64,000 nt of DNA from JAHFUA01 sp963808725 (GCA_963808725.1 CAWEGO010000003.1:310001-374000), one strand, 5' to 3'; shown: positions 15,388 through 25,522, numbered from the stretch's first letter. Numbers and translations: made by a program. The notes: generated from the sequence alone by a model not told the origin.

Positions 15388-15417
15388 TTGACATCTTCAC
15401 GTATTGTGAAGTACCCT
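15388..15417 (+). promoter_or_regulatory. higBA promoter with inverted repeat
   Basis: A consensus -35 box TTGACA (15388-15393) is followed by the perfect inverted repeat TTCAC-GTATT-GTGAA (15396-15410) and a weak -10-like TACCCT 18 bp after the -35. The inverted repeat lies between the promoter boxes, a typical antitoxin-operator position. The start codon of higB is only a few bases further on. Confidence 0.6.
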
Positions 15418-15422
15418 TGCGA

Positions 15423-15752
15423 ATGCATATCGTTACGCGTAGGCATCTGAGGCAAGCGATGGAAAGCTACCCAGATGCGGCGAACGAAATCAAAGCCTGG
15501 GCCGCCATTGTCGAGGCGGTTAGCTGGCATAATCTTGATGATGTTCGCGGCATGTTCAAGGATGCCGATTCCGTGGACGGCTACGTGATCTTTAACATCA
15601 AGCACAACCGGTACAGGCTTATAACCGTTATCCACTATGCTAGGGCAACGAAGGAAAGGCAAACCCAAGGGCATGTCTACATCCGATCTTTCTTGACGCA
15701 CAAGGAATACGACAATCGCAGTAACTGGGACAGGAGGTACGGAAAACAATGA
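15423..15752 (+). CDS. higB: HigB-type mRNA interferase toxin
   Basis: 109 residues from ATG 15423 (MHIVTRRHLRQAMESYPDAA), a RelE-superfamily HigB_toxin domain: WAAIVEAVSWHNLDDVRGMF, YVIFNIKHNRYRLITVIHYA and YIRSFLTHKEYDN. The His/Lys/Arg/Tyr residues near the C-terminus (TRKEY-type segment) fit the RNase site of this family, which cleaves ribosome-bound mRNA. The stop overlaps the antitoxin start (ATGA). An in-frame upstream ATG at 15336 exists but would place the promoter within the gene. The operon is toxin-first, as is usual for HigBA. Confidence 0.9.
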   Translation: MHIVTRRHLRQAMESYPDAANEIKAWAAIVEAVSWHNLDDVRGMFKDADSVDGYVIFNIKHNRYRLITVIHYARATKERQTQGHVYIRSFLTHKEYDNRSNWDRRYGKQ

Positions 15753-16201
15753 GCACAGTTCTCGCAAACCCGGCGGAAATGATTGCGCATGGCGCTCCCC
15801 ACGTCATCCACAATGATGCAGAACTTGAAATGTATACCGATGCTCTTTTCCGACTAACGGCGCTAGAAAGTCCTTCTAGCTCTGAAGTTGAAGCAATCGA
15901 ACTCCTAACCTTGCTCGTGGAACGTTACGAGCAAGAGCATTACTCCGTTCCCGAGGCTGATCCGGTTTCAGTTGTGCGATTTCTCATGGAACAGCAACAT
16001 CTGACACAGCGTGACCTCATTCCTCAATTTGGTTCGGAAAGCGCGGTTTCGATGTTCATGACAGGACAGCGCAATCTCACCCTAGAACAGGTGCGGAAAT
16101 TGAGCACTCGATTCAAACTTCCCGCTGACGTTTTCATCTCCAAAGCGTCCGTCACGCAGAGCCCAAAACGACTCGCGAAGGGGCACTCACGTTCTCGATA
16201 A
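15749..16201 (+). CDS. higA: HigA-type antitoxin
   Basis: 150 residues. The N-terminal half is a helical region (LEMYTDALFRLTAL ... EAIELLTLLVERYEQEHY) that should embrace the toxin; the C-terminal half is an XRE-like HTH (FLMEQQHLTQRDLIPQFGS ... VSMFMTGQRNLTLEQVRKL). Start overlaps the toxin stop by four bases. The inverted repeat upstream of higB is the likely autoregulatory operator. The module looks intact. Confidence 0.9.
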   Translation: MSTVLANPAEMIAHGAPHVIHNDAELEMYTDALFRLTALESPSSSEVEAIELLTLLVERYEQEHYSVPEADPVSVVRFLMEQQHLTQRDLIPQFGSESAVSMFMTGQRNLTLEQVRKLSTRFKLPADVFISKASVTQSPKRLAKGHSRSR

Positions 16202-16500
16202 TTGTCCCTTAGGACGTGACGACATGCCTCAGTTGCTGGTTTAAAACACGCGGGATCTGAGCGGCGAACACGTGGGAACTTGCTCCGCTCTGACTCAACC
16301 GTCGAAGTCGGCAAGGCCCATACATCAAGCAGCGTTCGGGCGGCATTGAGCCATCGTGCCCATGGATTCCTGCTCTTCTTGGGCTGACTGCCCCTAATGA
16401 TTTCGCTATTCTGATTTGGCCCACTTTGATGGTCTGATTTGGCCCACCCTGCAGAACTAATCGGCCTACGCTGTCCCTGCCAGCCGGGACGGGGAGGTCG

Positions 16501-18055
16501 ATGGACAGGAGATGCAAGGTGGAGCTGTTCGAACAGATCAGACGGGAGTACGGCCAGGGCATGGGCACGATCCAGGGGGTGGCCAGGCGGTTCGGAGTGC
16601 ACCGACGGATGGTGCGACAGGCGCTGGCCAGCGCGATTCCGCCGGATCGCAAGACCCCGGTGCGCAGGAAACCCAAGCTGGGACCGGTGATGGAGTTCAT
16701 TGACGAGATTTTGGGGGCCGATGCGCAGGCACCGCGCAAGCAACGCCACACCGCCCACCGGATCTGGGGGCGGATTCGGCAGGAGCGACCCGAAGCAGTA
16801 GTAGCCGAATCGACGGTGCGGGCCTATGTGCGGCAACGGCGGGAGGAGCTGGGCCTGGCTGCGCGGGAAACGTTCGTGCCCCAGGTTTATGAGTGGGGCG
16901 GCGAAGCGCAGGTTGACTGGTACGACGCGGTAGTCGAGATGGGCGGCGAGCGGCAGACGGTCCACATCTTCGCGATGCGCTCGATGGCCGGCGGCGGCGC
17001 CTTTCATGTGGCCTACCACCATGCCGCGCAGCAAGCATTCCTGGAAGCCCATGAGCGGGCGTTTCACTATTTTGGGGGCGTGTTCCGGCTGCTGCGGTAC
17101 GACAACCTGAAGAGCGCGGTGAAGAAGATCCTGCGCGGGCACCAGCGGGTGGAGACCGAACGGCTGATCGCCTTCCGCTCGCACTGGGGTTTTCAGACGG
17201 ATTTTTGCAATCCGGCGCGGGGCAACGAAAAGGGCGGGGTGGAAGGTGAGGTGGGCTACTTCCGGCGGAACCATCTGGTGCCCATCCCGCAGGTGAAGGA
17301 TCTGGAGGAGCTGAACCAGCACCTGTTGCGAGGCTGTCAGCAGAGTGAGCAGCGGCGGATTACCGGCAAGCCGCTGTCGGTGGGCGAAGCGATGCGCATC
17401 GAACGCGAACACCTGCTGCCGCTCGCCGCCGAGGGCTTTGAGCTGGCCGAGATTAGCTTTCCGACGGTGGACAGCAAGGGTTGTGTGAAGGTACGAACCA
17501 ACTGGTACTCGACCCCGTTGAAGCCAGGAACGCGCTGCCAGGCGCGGCTGCTGCCGGCCTACGTGGAGATTTGGCGGGAGCAGGAATACGTGGCGCGGCA
17601 CGAGCGCAGCTTCGGCCGCTATGAGCAGGTTCTAGATCTGGAGCACTACCTGGATGTGCTGGTCAAGAAGCCCGGGGCGCTGGCGGGATCGCGACCGCTG
17701 CAGCAGTGGCGCCAACGTGGTCGTTGGACAGCAGGGTTCGATCGGCTGTGGCAGGCGTTCCAGCAACGGTACGGCCGGCAGGCGGGGACGCGGGAGATGA
17801 TCGAGTTGCTGCGCCAGGGCAAGCAGCAGGGTTGGGATCGGCTGGCAGCACGCGGTCGAGCAGGCGCTGTCGCTGGGATGCACCGATGCGGCAGCCGTCC
17901 GGCACTTGCTGAGCTTCGGCGAACTAGCCCATCCACCTGCGGAGTGCTGCGGTGTCGATGGTGGACTGGAACGCTACCAGCGTCCGCTGCCGGTCATGAA
18001 CGAGTACGACTTGCTGCTGGGTGAGGTGATGACCGCGGCGGAGGTGGTGCGATGA
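16501..18055 (+). pseudogene. istA: IstA transposase of IS21, +1 frameshift near the C-terminus
   Basis: N-terminal HTH (VARRFGVHRRMVRQALA), then the DDE core: AQVDWYDAVVEMGG (first Asp), LRYDNLKSAV (second Asp) and GNEKGGVEGEVGYFRRN (Glu). The frame is intact to about 17848, where one extra base turns the sequence into Arg/Ala-rich nonsense. In the next frame the normal end continues (HAVEQALSLGCTDAAAVRHL ... EYDLLLGEVMTAAEVVR) to TGA 18053-18055. Only the last ~70 residues are affected, so this may be a sequencing indel or a recent lesion. Confidence 0.85.
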
Positions 18056-18834
18056 AGCCAGCCGCCACCGAAGCTCTGGAACACGCCAGCGTACAGCAGT
18101 ACTGCCAGGCATTGCGTATGCCTGTGGTGGGCACCAACTTCGTGCCGCTGGCGGAGCAGGCGGTGAAGGAGAAGCGGAGCCACATTGGATATCTGGAAGC
18201 GTTGCTGGCCATGGAGAGCGAAGAACGGGATCGGCGTGCGATTCAGCAGCGGTTGCGTGATGCCCGGCTGCCGCGGTTGAAGACACTGGAGGAGTTCGAC
18301 TTCAATCAGGCGCCGCTAATTCCGGCGGCGAAGATCCGCGAACTGGCCGCGGGCGGCTACATCGAGCGCGCTGAGCCCGTGGTGCTGATGGGCGAATGCG
18401 GCACAGGCAAGACCCACCTGGCGACGGGACTGTGCGTCGCGGCTTGCCGGCAGAAGCGGCGGGTGCGCTTTACCACCGCCGCGAACCTGGTGAACGAGCT
18501 GGTGGAAGCTCGGCAACAAAACGCTATCCGGCGGGCGCTGGCGCGCTGGCTGCGTTACGACCTGATCGCCCTCGACGAAGTGGGCTACGTGCCGCTGGCG
18601 GAGATCGGCGCGGAGTTCCTATTCCAGGTGATTGCCGACCGCGTGGAAAAGGCGACGTGGATCGTGACCACGAACCTCCCCTTTTCGGAGTGGACGCAGG
18701 TGTTTCCCAATCCCCGCTTGTGTAAGGCATTGCTGGACCGGATCACGGACCGGGCGCACATCATTGAGACCGGGATCGATTCTTACCGGTTCCGGAGAAC
18801 CATGGAGATACGACAGAAGAAGAAAGCTTCGTAA
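18052..18834 (+). CDS. istB: IstB ATP-binding helper protein of IS21
   Basis: 260 residues. AAA+ DnaC/IstB type: Walker A GECGTGKTHLATGL near residue 115, Walker B LIALDEVGYVPL, sensor-like VTTNLPFSEW and the C-terminal DRITDRAHIIETGIDSYRF arginine region. The start overlaps the IstA stop (ATGA), as is usual. Intact. Confidence 0.95.
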   Translation: MKPAATEALEHASVQQYCQALRMPVVGTNFVPLAEQAVKEKRSHIGYLEALLAMESEERDRRAIQQRLRDARLPRLKTLEEFDFNQAPLIPAAKIRELAAGGYIERAEPVVLMGECGTGKTHLATGLCVAACRQKRRVRFTTAANLVNELVEARQQNAIRRALARWLRYDLIALDEVGYVPLAEIGAEFLFQVIADRVEKATWIVTTNLPFSEWTQVFPNPRLCKALLDRITDRAHIIETGIDSYRFRRTMEIRQKKKAS

Positions 18835-18979
18835 AGCGCTGGGCAGGGGCAAGGGGTTCAAACGCCACCCCTTGCCCCTGCACCCCCATCCCGGCTCAGG
18901 CTGAAGCTGGGGAACAACGCAGAGTTCATGACCCAGGGGTGGGCCAAATGAAAGTGTCAAAGGTGGGCCAAATCAGGTT

Positions 18980-19300
18980 GCCAAACGCACCCTAATCGTA
19001 GAAAACACCTGCTGGGATCAGACAGCGCCGAAAACGTGGTGCTTCACGGAACGCCGGTTTCTCCGCCCAGTCTCAGACATGGCGTTGATCGTTTTAGCCG
19101 CGATGGACCTATCTTTAGCCCAAGACGGCATCGGACCCCAGGAAGCCAGATCAAACGTGCGCTTTGGCTCAGTCCTGTCCTGCCGAGAATGATAGGAATC
19201 TGCTGTGTCGGCGCGATATTCCAACGGGGGCCCGGAAAGCCGCTGGCTGGTGGGACCGGTTTTATTCTGCGATGCGCCCTTTATTCCGTCACTCATGCTC
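18980..19300 (-). pseudogene. SRAP (YedK/HMCES) family remnant truncated by IS21
   Basis: Reading minus-strand frames in turn recovers SRAP landmarks in the right order: WNIAPTQQIPIILGRTG, then FDLASWGPMPSWAKD, INAMSET, and finally EKPAFREAPRFRRCLIPAG before the IS21 boundary. At least two frame changes are needed, the N-terminal catalytic Cys2 region is unrecognisable and the C-terminal half is absent. SRAP proteins crosslink to abasic sites in single-stranded DNA; this copy is clearly dead. Confidence 0.75.
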
Positions 19301-19522
19301 ATCCCCAGTCGAATCAGGAGGTCGTCCCGATGCTAGCGAACGGCGGATCCGCAAACGAGCGCCCGCCATCATCACTGGACGACAGCTCTGGCGTGCCCCT
19401 GCCAGGGTCGAATGTGGGAATTGCCTGACCACCGTTGCGTGAACGCCGGTAGAGAATTGAAACCGGAACTGCTGCCGGTAGCCAGGGCAACGGCGTAGAG
19501 ACATCCACCCCTGAGTGTTAGG

Positions 19523-19552
19523 TATTGATCATTTTGGCCAAAATGGCTAATA
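19523..19552. promoter_or_regulatory. Operator-like palindrome of the Phd-zeta module
   Basis: A perfect 16-bp palindrome, CATTTTGGCCAAAATG (19530-19545), is framed by TATT and AATA in symmetric positions, giving a 30-bp imperfect dyad ending 7 bp before the antitoxin ATG. Phd/YefM antitoxins bind such dyads to repress their own operon. Confidence 0.65.
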
Positions 19553-19559
19553 TTAGGGC

Positions 19560-19961
19560 ATGAAGTCTCATCATTCCGCAAGACCCGCACCGAGGCGCCG
19601 GGAGCAAAAGAGGGTATCTGCGTTCGGGAAGCAACCGGGACCCCAACCCGGTTCGCAGGCATCGTATACGGCCACGGAAGCAAAGAACAAGTTTGGACGC
19701 GTCCTTGAACAGGCCATCCACGGTACAACCGTGGTCATCACCAAGCATGATTCTCCTAAGGCAGTTCTTATCTCAATGAACCAGTTCAACGCTCTTAACC
19801 AAGCTCCCCAGCTGAAACTGAATGTGCTTAGCGAACAGTTCGACGCTCTTTTGGCGCGCCTGCAAACCGCTAAAGCTCGCTCTGGCATGGAGGCCGCGTT
19901 CCGCGCATCGCCGACACAGTTGGGAAAGGCCGCACTAGCCGCCGCTCGCAAGCGTGCCTAA
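19560..19961 (+). CDS. Phd/YefM-type antitoxin
   Basis: 133 residues. A basic N-terminal extension (RPAPRRREQKR) precedes the Phd fold (about 39-85): SYTATEAKNKFGRVLEQAIHG, TTVVITKHDSPKAVLISMNQF. The C-terminal helix and basic tail would wrap the toxin. The stop overlaps the zeta toxin gene by 8 bases. The N-terminal extension is unusually long; a later start is possible but no better ribosome-binding site is visible. Confidence 0.85.
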   Translation: MKSHHSARPAPRRREQKRVSAFGKQPGPQPGSQASYTATEAKNKFGRVLEQAIHGTTVVITKHDSPKAVLISMNQFNALNQAPQLKLNVLSEQFDALLARLQTAKARSGMEAAFRASPTQLGKAALAAARKRA

Positions 19962-20604
19962 GCAAGGGCAGATCCCACGTATTTACGTCCTCGCCGGCAC
20001 CAACGGCGCCGGAAAAAGCAGCATTGGCGGTGCCATGCTCCTCGAGCAAGGCGTCGAATACTTCAACCCCGACGATGCTGCCGCACGCATTCGCGAAGCC
20101 AATCGACAGATCTCTCAAGAGCAGGCCCAGAGCGCCGCTTGGCACGAGGGCAAGCGGTTGCTCGAGCGCGTCATCACCGAGCGACTGGATTATGCCTTTG
20201 AAACGACGCTCGGCGGAAACACAATACCGGCACTTCTGGAGAGAGCCGCAGCATCGGGAATTGAAGTCCGCATCTGGTATGTGGGCTTGGACAGTCCCGA
20301 GCTTCACATCGCGCGCGTGCGTGCCAGGGTGGCCAGAGGGGGGCACGATGTTCCAGATGCAAGAATTCGTGAGCGTTATGCCCGGAGCCTTCTGAACCTG
20401 CTACGACTGATGCCAAGACTGACCGAGCTTCGCCTGTACGATAACAGCCGCGAGGCTGACCCGGAGGCAGGCGCCGCTCCCGAGCCCACATTAATTCTTC
20501 ATCTAAATCGCGGAAAGTTCGCAACGGTGTGCGATCTACCCTCAACTCCTGCGTGGGCTAAACCCGCTGTCCTCGCGGCCCTAAACATAGCTGCCGACAA
20601 GTAG
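19954..20604 (+). CDS. Zeta-type toxin kinase
   Basis: 216 residues from a GTG start inside the antitoxin end. Walker A is GTNGAGKSS (15-23); PDDAA follows, then YAFETTLGG, the zeta-toxin motif preceding the substrate site, and RYARSLLNLLRL, a lid-like Arg region. Zeta toxins phosphorylate UDP-N-acetylglucosamine or related nucleotide sugars. The partner here is a Phd-type protein rather than epsilon, a mixed pairing known in chromosomal modules. The module looks complete, with its own operator. Confidence 0.9.
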   Translation: MPKQGQIPRIYVLAGTNGAGKSSIGGAMLLEQGVEYFNPDDAAARIREANRQISQEQAQSAAWHEGKRLLERVITERLDYAFETTLGGNTIPALLERAAASGIEVRIWYVGLDSPELHIARVRARVARGGHDVPDARIRERYARSLLNLLRLMPRLTELRLYDNSREADPEAGAAPEPTLILHLNRGKFATVCDLPSTPAWAKPAVLAALNIAADK

Positions 20605-21100
20605 CACTGCAGGTGTGGGCGTGTGCGAGCGACCCACAGTACGTGTAATGTGCCGTAATCCATGATTGCAGTGCATCAAGTTCGTCGCTCTCAGGGACAG
20701 CGACATCGCTCAGGTCGAAGAACGCCACATAGCGTTGCAACTGCTCACGCAGCCCGAGCGCCTCACGCTGGTACCAGTCACGATGTACACGAGCACGCTT
20801 TGCTTTGCCGAGTTGTCGAGATCAGAAAAGCCACTCATTTTGAGGAAGCGGGGGTTTGCCGACCTCACCCACGGGGCAGCGTCCGCCGCGCCAGCGGCTT
20901 CGTTCTGAGGGGCTAACCGGCCGGTTTGCCGTCAATCCATTCAGAATCACTGCACCGCCTGCAACCTCCTAGCGTAAATATAATGGTGCGTACTCATATC
21001 TCTAGCCTCTAAAGCCAAATTTCAGTCTGTGTGAAATTCAGTCGCTGTGCGGCGTGGACGGAATGGGCGAGGTGCTCTGCTGCTTAGACCGGAGGCATCC
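20605..21100. other. Intergenic region with a weak minus-strand coding remnant
   Basis: On the minus strand from about 20815 to 20558 a frame reads AKRARVHRDWYQREALGLRE then LQRYVAFFDLSDVAV, which looks like genuine helical protein but has no start codon and runs into the zeta gene. The function is unknown and it may be a gene fragment. The rest, up to the PLP-enzyme start, holds nothing recognisable. Confidence 0.35.
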
Positions 21101-22462
21101 ATGAAGAAGTTGCTGGTTGAAACTGCGGATCGAGCGGCCCGATACATCGCGGAGATTGCCAATCGGCGGGTCGCACCGTTGCCTGCCGACGTAGCCCGAT
21201 TGGAAACTCTGGGAGGGCCGCTGCCCCAATTGCCATCAGATCCCTCAGAGGTCTTAGCATTACTCGATGACATCGGGTCGCCTGCGACGGTGGCAACGGC
21301 CGGAGGCCGCTATTTCGGATTCGTCATCGGTGGCTCTCTGCCTGCGGCACTGGTGGCCAACTGGCTGGCGGGAGCGTGGGACCAGAATGCGGCGATGCAA
21401 GTGATGTCTCCAGTGGCGGCGAAGTTGGAAGAAATAGTCCTGGAGTGGATCGTGGACGTGCTGGGTCTGCCGCCCGGATCGGGGGCGGGATTTGTTACTG
21501 GCACGACCATGGCAAACTTCTCAGCCTTGGCGGCGGCGCGGACCGCGCTACTGAAACGTGCGGGATGGGACGTTGAGGAGGACGGATTATTTGGAGCGCC
21601 GCCGCTTCACGTGGTGGTGAGCGATGAGGTTCACGTTTCGGTGCTTAAGGCGCTCTCGATGCTCGGGTTAGGCCGTTCGCGACTGACGCGGGTTCCGGCT
21701 GACGACCAGGGACGGATGCGGCTGGACGCGCTACCTCCGCTCGACGATCAGACGCTGGTCTGCGTTCAAGCGGGAAACGTGAACACCGGTGCGTTTGATC
21801 CCGCAGGGGAAATCTGCGCTCGTGCGCATGAGGCAGGTTCCTGGGTGCATGTGGATGGCGCCTTCGGGCTCTGGGCAGCCGTCTCGCCGCTGTACGCACC
21901 TTTGCTGGCAGGCGCCGGCTCTGCCGATTCCTGGGCGATTGATTGCCATAAGTGGCTGAACGTGCCCTACGATTCGGGAGTCGCAGTGGTGCGGACGCCG
22001 GAAAATCTCCACACCGCCATGACGCTGAGTGCCGCCTACCTGACGACGAGCGATGGGCGCGAGCCCTGGCACTACGCGCCGGAGGCGTCGCGGCGGGCGC
22101 GCGGCGTCGAGTTGTGGGCAGCGATGCGCTCACTCGGACGCAGCGGGTTGCGGGAAATGATCGAGCGAAACTGCCACCAGGCGAAAGTGTTCGCGGAACG
22201 TCTGCACAAGGCGGGGTTCACCATCTTGAACAACGTGGTCCTAAACCAGGTGCTGGTCTCGTTCGGCAGCGCGGAGGACACGCGGAGGGTCATCATAGAT
22301 ACCCAGAACGATGGGACCTGTTGGTGTGGGGGAACGCAGTGGCACGGGCATACGGCGATGCGAATCAGCGTGTCCAGTTGGGCCACCACCGATGAAGATG
22401 TCGAGCGGAGCGTAACTGCAATGATCAGAATCGCAAGGCGGGAAAGCCACGAGCGCGTGTGA
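21101..22462 (+). CDS. PLP-dependent group II decarboxylase-like enzyme
   Basis: 453 residues; start at ATG 21101, seven bases after GGAGG. Fold-type I decarboxylase features: FGFVIGGSLPAALVANWLAG, GFVTGTTMANFSALAAART (phosphate-binding loop), VVVSDEVHVSVLKAL, HVDGAFGLWAA (PLP-ring Asp/Ala) and DCHKWLNVPYDSG near residue 282, with the Schiff-base lysine. This matches the aromatic-L-amino-acid/glutamate decarboxylase superfamily; the amino-acid substrate is not decided by sequence. No operon partner. Confidence 0.92.
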   Translation: MKKLLVETADRAARYIAEIANRRVAPLPADVARLETLGGPLPQLPSDPSEVLALLDDIGSPATVATAGGRYFGFVIGGSLPAALVANWLAGAWDQNAAMQVMSPVAAKLEEIVLEWIVDVLGLPPGSGAGFVTGTTMANFSALAAARTALLKRAGWDVEEDGLFGAPPLHVVVSDEVHVSVLKALSMLGLGRSRLTRVPADDQGRMRLDALPPLDDQTLVCVQAGNVNTGAFDPAGEICARAHEAGSWVHVDGAFGLWAAVSPLYAPLLAGAGSADSWAIDCHKWLNVPYDSGVAVVRTPENLHTAMTLSAAYLTTSDGREPWHYAPEASRRARGVELWAAMRSLGRSGLREMIERNCHQAKVFAERLHKAGFTILNNVVLNQVLVSFGSAEDTRRVIIDTQNDGTCWCGGTQWHGHTAMRISVSSWATTDEDVERSVTAMIRIARRESHERV

Positions 22463-22615
22463 CAGTTCAGAATGTGTCACAGCCTTGAGTTCCGCGTGCG
22501 TTCCATGTGCCTTTGTCATTCTTGCTGTGTGACGGGCAAACCTGAAGTGATCTCAAGGTAAGGTTTGCCGACTGCTCATCCAGCGCACGTCAACTGATGG
22601 GAATATCGGGAGCTA

Positions 22616-23000
22616 TCAACGTCCGTTTACGACAAAGAGGTCCGTGAGCAATCGATATGCGGAATAGACGTGCGCTCGACCGTCCTTGCTGGTACGGCAG
22701 AAGTTGAAGCTGACAATGCCAGTACTGTCGGGCGGGCGGATCGTGAAGAGAGGCACTCTTTTGCCGGAAGCGATGTCCAGGCGATCAAGTCTGCACATCG
22801 AGGTGTAATTCCAGATAAAGACGGATTTTCCGTCGGTCCCCCATCTTTCAATGCGGTCATCGCTGCCCAGGTTTGGGAGAACGCCCACCTCGGCTCCGCT
22901 CAGTGTGTAAGTCTTGGGCGTCTGGCCGTCCACGCCAAGCAGTAACTTGCCATCCGGTGAGGGCCAGGCCGCCACGGATGCCTTCGGGCAGCACGGGACG
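22616..23000 (-). pseudogene. C-terminal remnant of a TolB-like propeller/kinase protein
   Basis: The frame contains WPSPDGKLLLGVDGQ, FIWNYTSMCRLDRLDIASGK and RTSKDGRAHVYSAYRLLTDL, ending VVNGR. This is the usual last blade of the WD40/TolB propellers attached to Ser/Thr kinases or transcription-like regulators in acidobacteria. About 90% of such a protein is missing upstream, where an upstream frame still reads MRPVLPEGI. It is therefore a leftover. Confidence 0.65.
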
Positions 23001-25252
23001 CATCTGTGGTGATGAACGGTACGTCAAGCCAAAAAATACTCGCCAGTTTGCCGTTGTTCCAGCGTTTTGCCTATTGCACCGCCACTATGATCTGCGAGTT
23101 ATGAATTACACCGTCACCAGTGGCACTCACGAGTACCGTGTAATAGCTAGTATTCGGTGCCGTGGGCACGGGAGGCTGGACACGTTGCTGTCCCCCGCCA
23201 CCACAGCTGGCAATAAAGAGCAGAACTGCCATCAAGGCGAACCCGCAGATGACCATCCATTTGCGCTGGCGACTAGACCCTCCCAAGCAGATACATGCGA
23301 GCATGAAAAAACCTGCTACGTTGAAGTGAGTACTTGGGCGAACAGAACTCGACTGTGAAGCCCCGGAAAGGGCATTGATATTTATCGTGGCGCTAGCCGC
23401 GCCATTCACACTGAGTGATGCCGGCATCAAACTGCACGTGAGATTCTTGGAAGAAGGTATGCAAGTCAAGTCCACAATACCGTTGAATCCCGCGAGCGAA
23501 GACACATTGAGGGTGACATTTCCGGAACTCCCTGCCTTAATCAGGATTTGCGGAACTTGCGGCGTCAGAGTGAAATCGGGTGAATTGCTGACGACCATGA
23601 TGCTGGCCGGCGTGCTCGAAGATGGCGAGTTGCAGCAATCGCCGGTGTAAACCGCCGTTATTTGGTTTGCACCATTAGTCAGAAAGTCAGAGGGATAAAT
23701 ACCCGTCACTTGAACGCTTGAGCTGCCACCAGTGCTGTTGGAAGGGAGCAGCTGGTTAAAGAGAAAGGCTCCATTATCGAAGAAGCTGATAAAGCCGGTG
23801 GGCGAAGTTGCCGAACCGGAGGGCGATGAGACTGTCGCAGTGAATGTGGCAGTCTGCGCGCCGGAAATGCTACCTGGAGTAATAGTCAATGCTGTCATTG
23901 TTGGTGCATTGGTTCCCGGGCTTACACACAGTGCGCCGTCGATTCCACCCCCGGCAGGTAACCAGTTCGAATCACCGCTATAAGAGGCAGCGGGAAAGTC
24001 ATAGCATTGCGCAGAGAGATTTGAAAATGTGACCAGAGCTGCCGATTTGTAGTTGTTGATAACGGATAGCGCAACGGTTTGGGCTAAAGTGCCCAGACTG
24101 ACTGTAACTGTACCTGTGGGCGGAGTGCCTATGCCCGGAAAAGGAGTGCCAACCGCAACACTGATCGTTATGCTGTCCCCGGATCTCAAGGACACATCCT
24201 CGGGCATTTGGAAGGACACCACCGGTTGCGCTTTCGCCACCACAAGCGAGAGCTGACTAGCAGTTCCCGCGCTAAAACTACTATCACCGGAATAGCTAGC
24301 GCCCGCTGTATGACTGCCTAGCGTGAGCGTCGGAGCGGGCCATACAGCTATGCCGGCTGAATCCAGCGGCACAGTTGTCGTATTTGAATCGACGCTAAAT
24401 GTAGCCGTGCCGGTCGCTACCCCGTTCGTGTTGCCCGGCGCTGCGCTCACGCCAGTAGGCTGGATTCCTAAAGTCAAAAGCGCGCCGTAAGGCACAGTGC
24501 CGCCGTTCGTGATTGCCGTGGGGGTGCTGAATGGTTGGGCAACGACTGCGGCGAAATTCAAGTTCGCACTTTCGGGCCTTACCGTTAGTACCGCAGGCGA
24601 CGACTTGCTCATTCCAAAAACGTCGTCTCCGCCGTAATCGGCGAAAACGTGATAGGTCCCACCGGGAAAAATGTTAATGCCCCCCGAAGCCGTACCGTTT
24701 GTAAGCGCTAAAAACAACTGAGACCGGTTCGAGGGTAACGATGAATCGGTGAGAATGGCGACATTGCCGCTGGGCGTTCCAGAACCTGACGCGGGCATAA
24801 CGGTCGTAGATACCGTTACCGGTTGACCATGTGTAATGGTCGCGCTGGATAAACTGAGAGTTGTGGCCGTCGGCAGGAAGTGAATCGAACTCCAGTTGTC
24901 GACCAGTACATTTGCGTCTACCGATCCGAGACCGCTAGCCTGATCGTAGCCCGGTGTCGCAAAGTAGTATTGAGACGTAGTAAAGGTGGGAACGTTATTG
25001 CCTCCCACGGTGATGTCGTGAAAAGCGCTGTGCATCTGCTGCGCTAGCGGATAAAGCACTACGTTTGCCTGTCCTTGCCTGCCGTATTGTTGATTGATCA
25101 ACGCCATGATCCCCACCATGGCCTGAGCGGAAGCTGACGTGCCACCAACAAGGAAAACCGGCACCTGGCTGACCTGCCCCCCAGAAATTAGACCAGCGGA
25201 AATGTGACTGCTCCGATTTAGGATGGCCCGACCAGGGCCAGCCGGAGGAGGA

Positions 25253-25522
25253 GTGGTGCGCAAGAGTCGATTCAGCGAAGAACAGATTATCGCCATCCTG
25301 AAGGAGTCGGAGGCTGGAGTGGAGACGGGCGAGCTGTGCCGGCGGCATGGGATCACGCGGGCGTGTTTCTACCGGTGGAAGTCGAAGTACGGCGGCATGG
25401 ATGGGAGCGAGGCCAAGCGGCTACGGAGTCTGGAGGAAGAGAACCGGCAGCTGAAGCATATCGTGGCCGAGCAGGCGGTGGACATGCGGGCGTTGAAGGC
25501 GGTGCTGGCAAAAAAATGGTAG
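25253..25522 (+). CDS. IS3-family OrfA (HTH_Tnp_1)
   Basis: About 89 residues: RKSRFSEEQIIAILKESEAG, then CRRHGITRACFYRWKSKYGG (helix-turn-helix) and a leucine-zipper-like helix (LRSLEEENRQLKHIVAEQAV). The start is one of two adjacent GTG codons (25253 or 25256) after GGAGGAG. It is the DNA-binding half of the transposase and becomes OrfAB through -1 frameshifting near its stop. Confidence 0.9.
   Translation: MVRKSRFSEEQIIAILKESEAGVETGELCRRHGITRACFYRWKSKYGGMDGSEAKRLRSLEEENRQLKHIVAEQAVDMRALKAVLAKKW
25510..25516 (+). promoter_or_regulatory. A7 programmed -1 frameshift site of IS3
   Basis: Seven A residues directly before TGGTAG, the OrfA stop. Shifting -1 there joins OrfA to OrfB as LAKKMVGPR, the standard way IS3 elements make their fusion transposase. 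Confidence 0.75.

Larger units (their letters stand above)
16412..18975 (+). mobile_element. IS21-family insertion sequence (~2.56 kb)
   Basis: istA (frameshifted) and istB overlap by ATGA. The left end carries TGATTTGGCCCAC twice (from 16412 and from 16435); the right end carries the reverse complement GTGGGCCAAAT twice (about 18940-18949 and 18964-18975, the outer one ending ...AATCA). Multiple terminal repeats of this kind are typical of IS21. No clear 4-8 bp target duplication is seen. The right end abuts a decayed SRAP gene, and no SRAP continuation exists on the left, so insertion was accompanied or followed by a deletion. Confidence 0.9.

Noticed and set aside
16024..17601. 525-codon minus-strand frame over higA and istA
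   Set aside because: Antisense shadow of the IS21 transposase; crosses the IS boundary, no domain.
20558..20916. Small ORFs after the zeta toxin gene
   Set aside because: No start codon for the best-looking frame and plus-strand frames are implausible; described only as a weak remnant.
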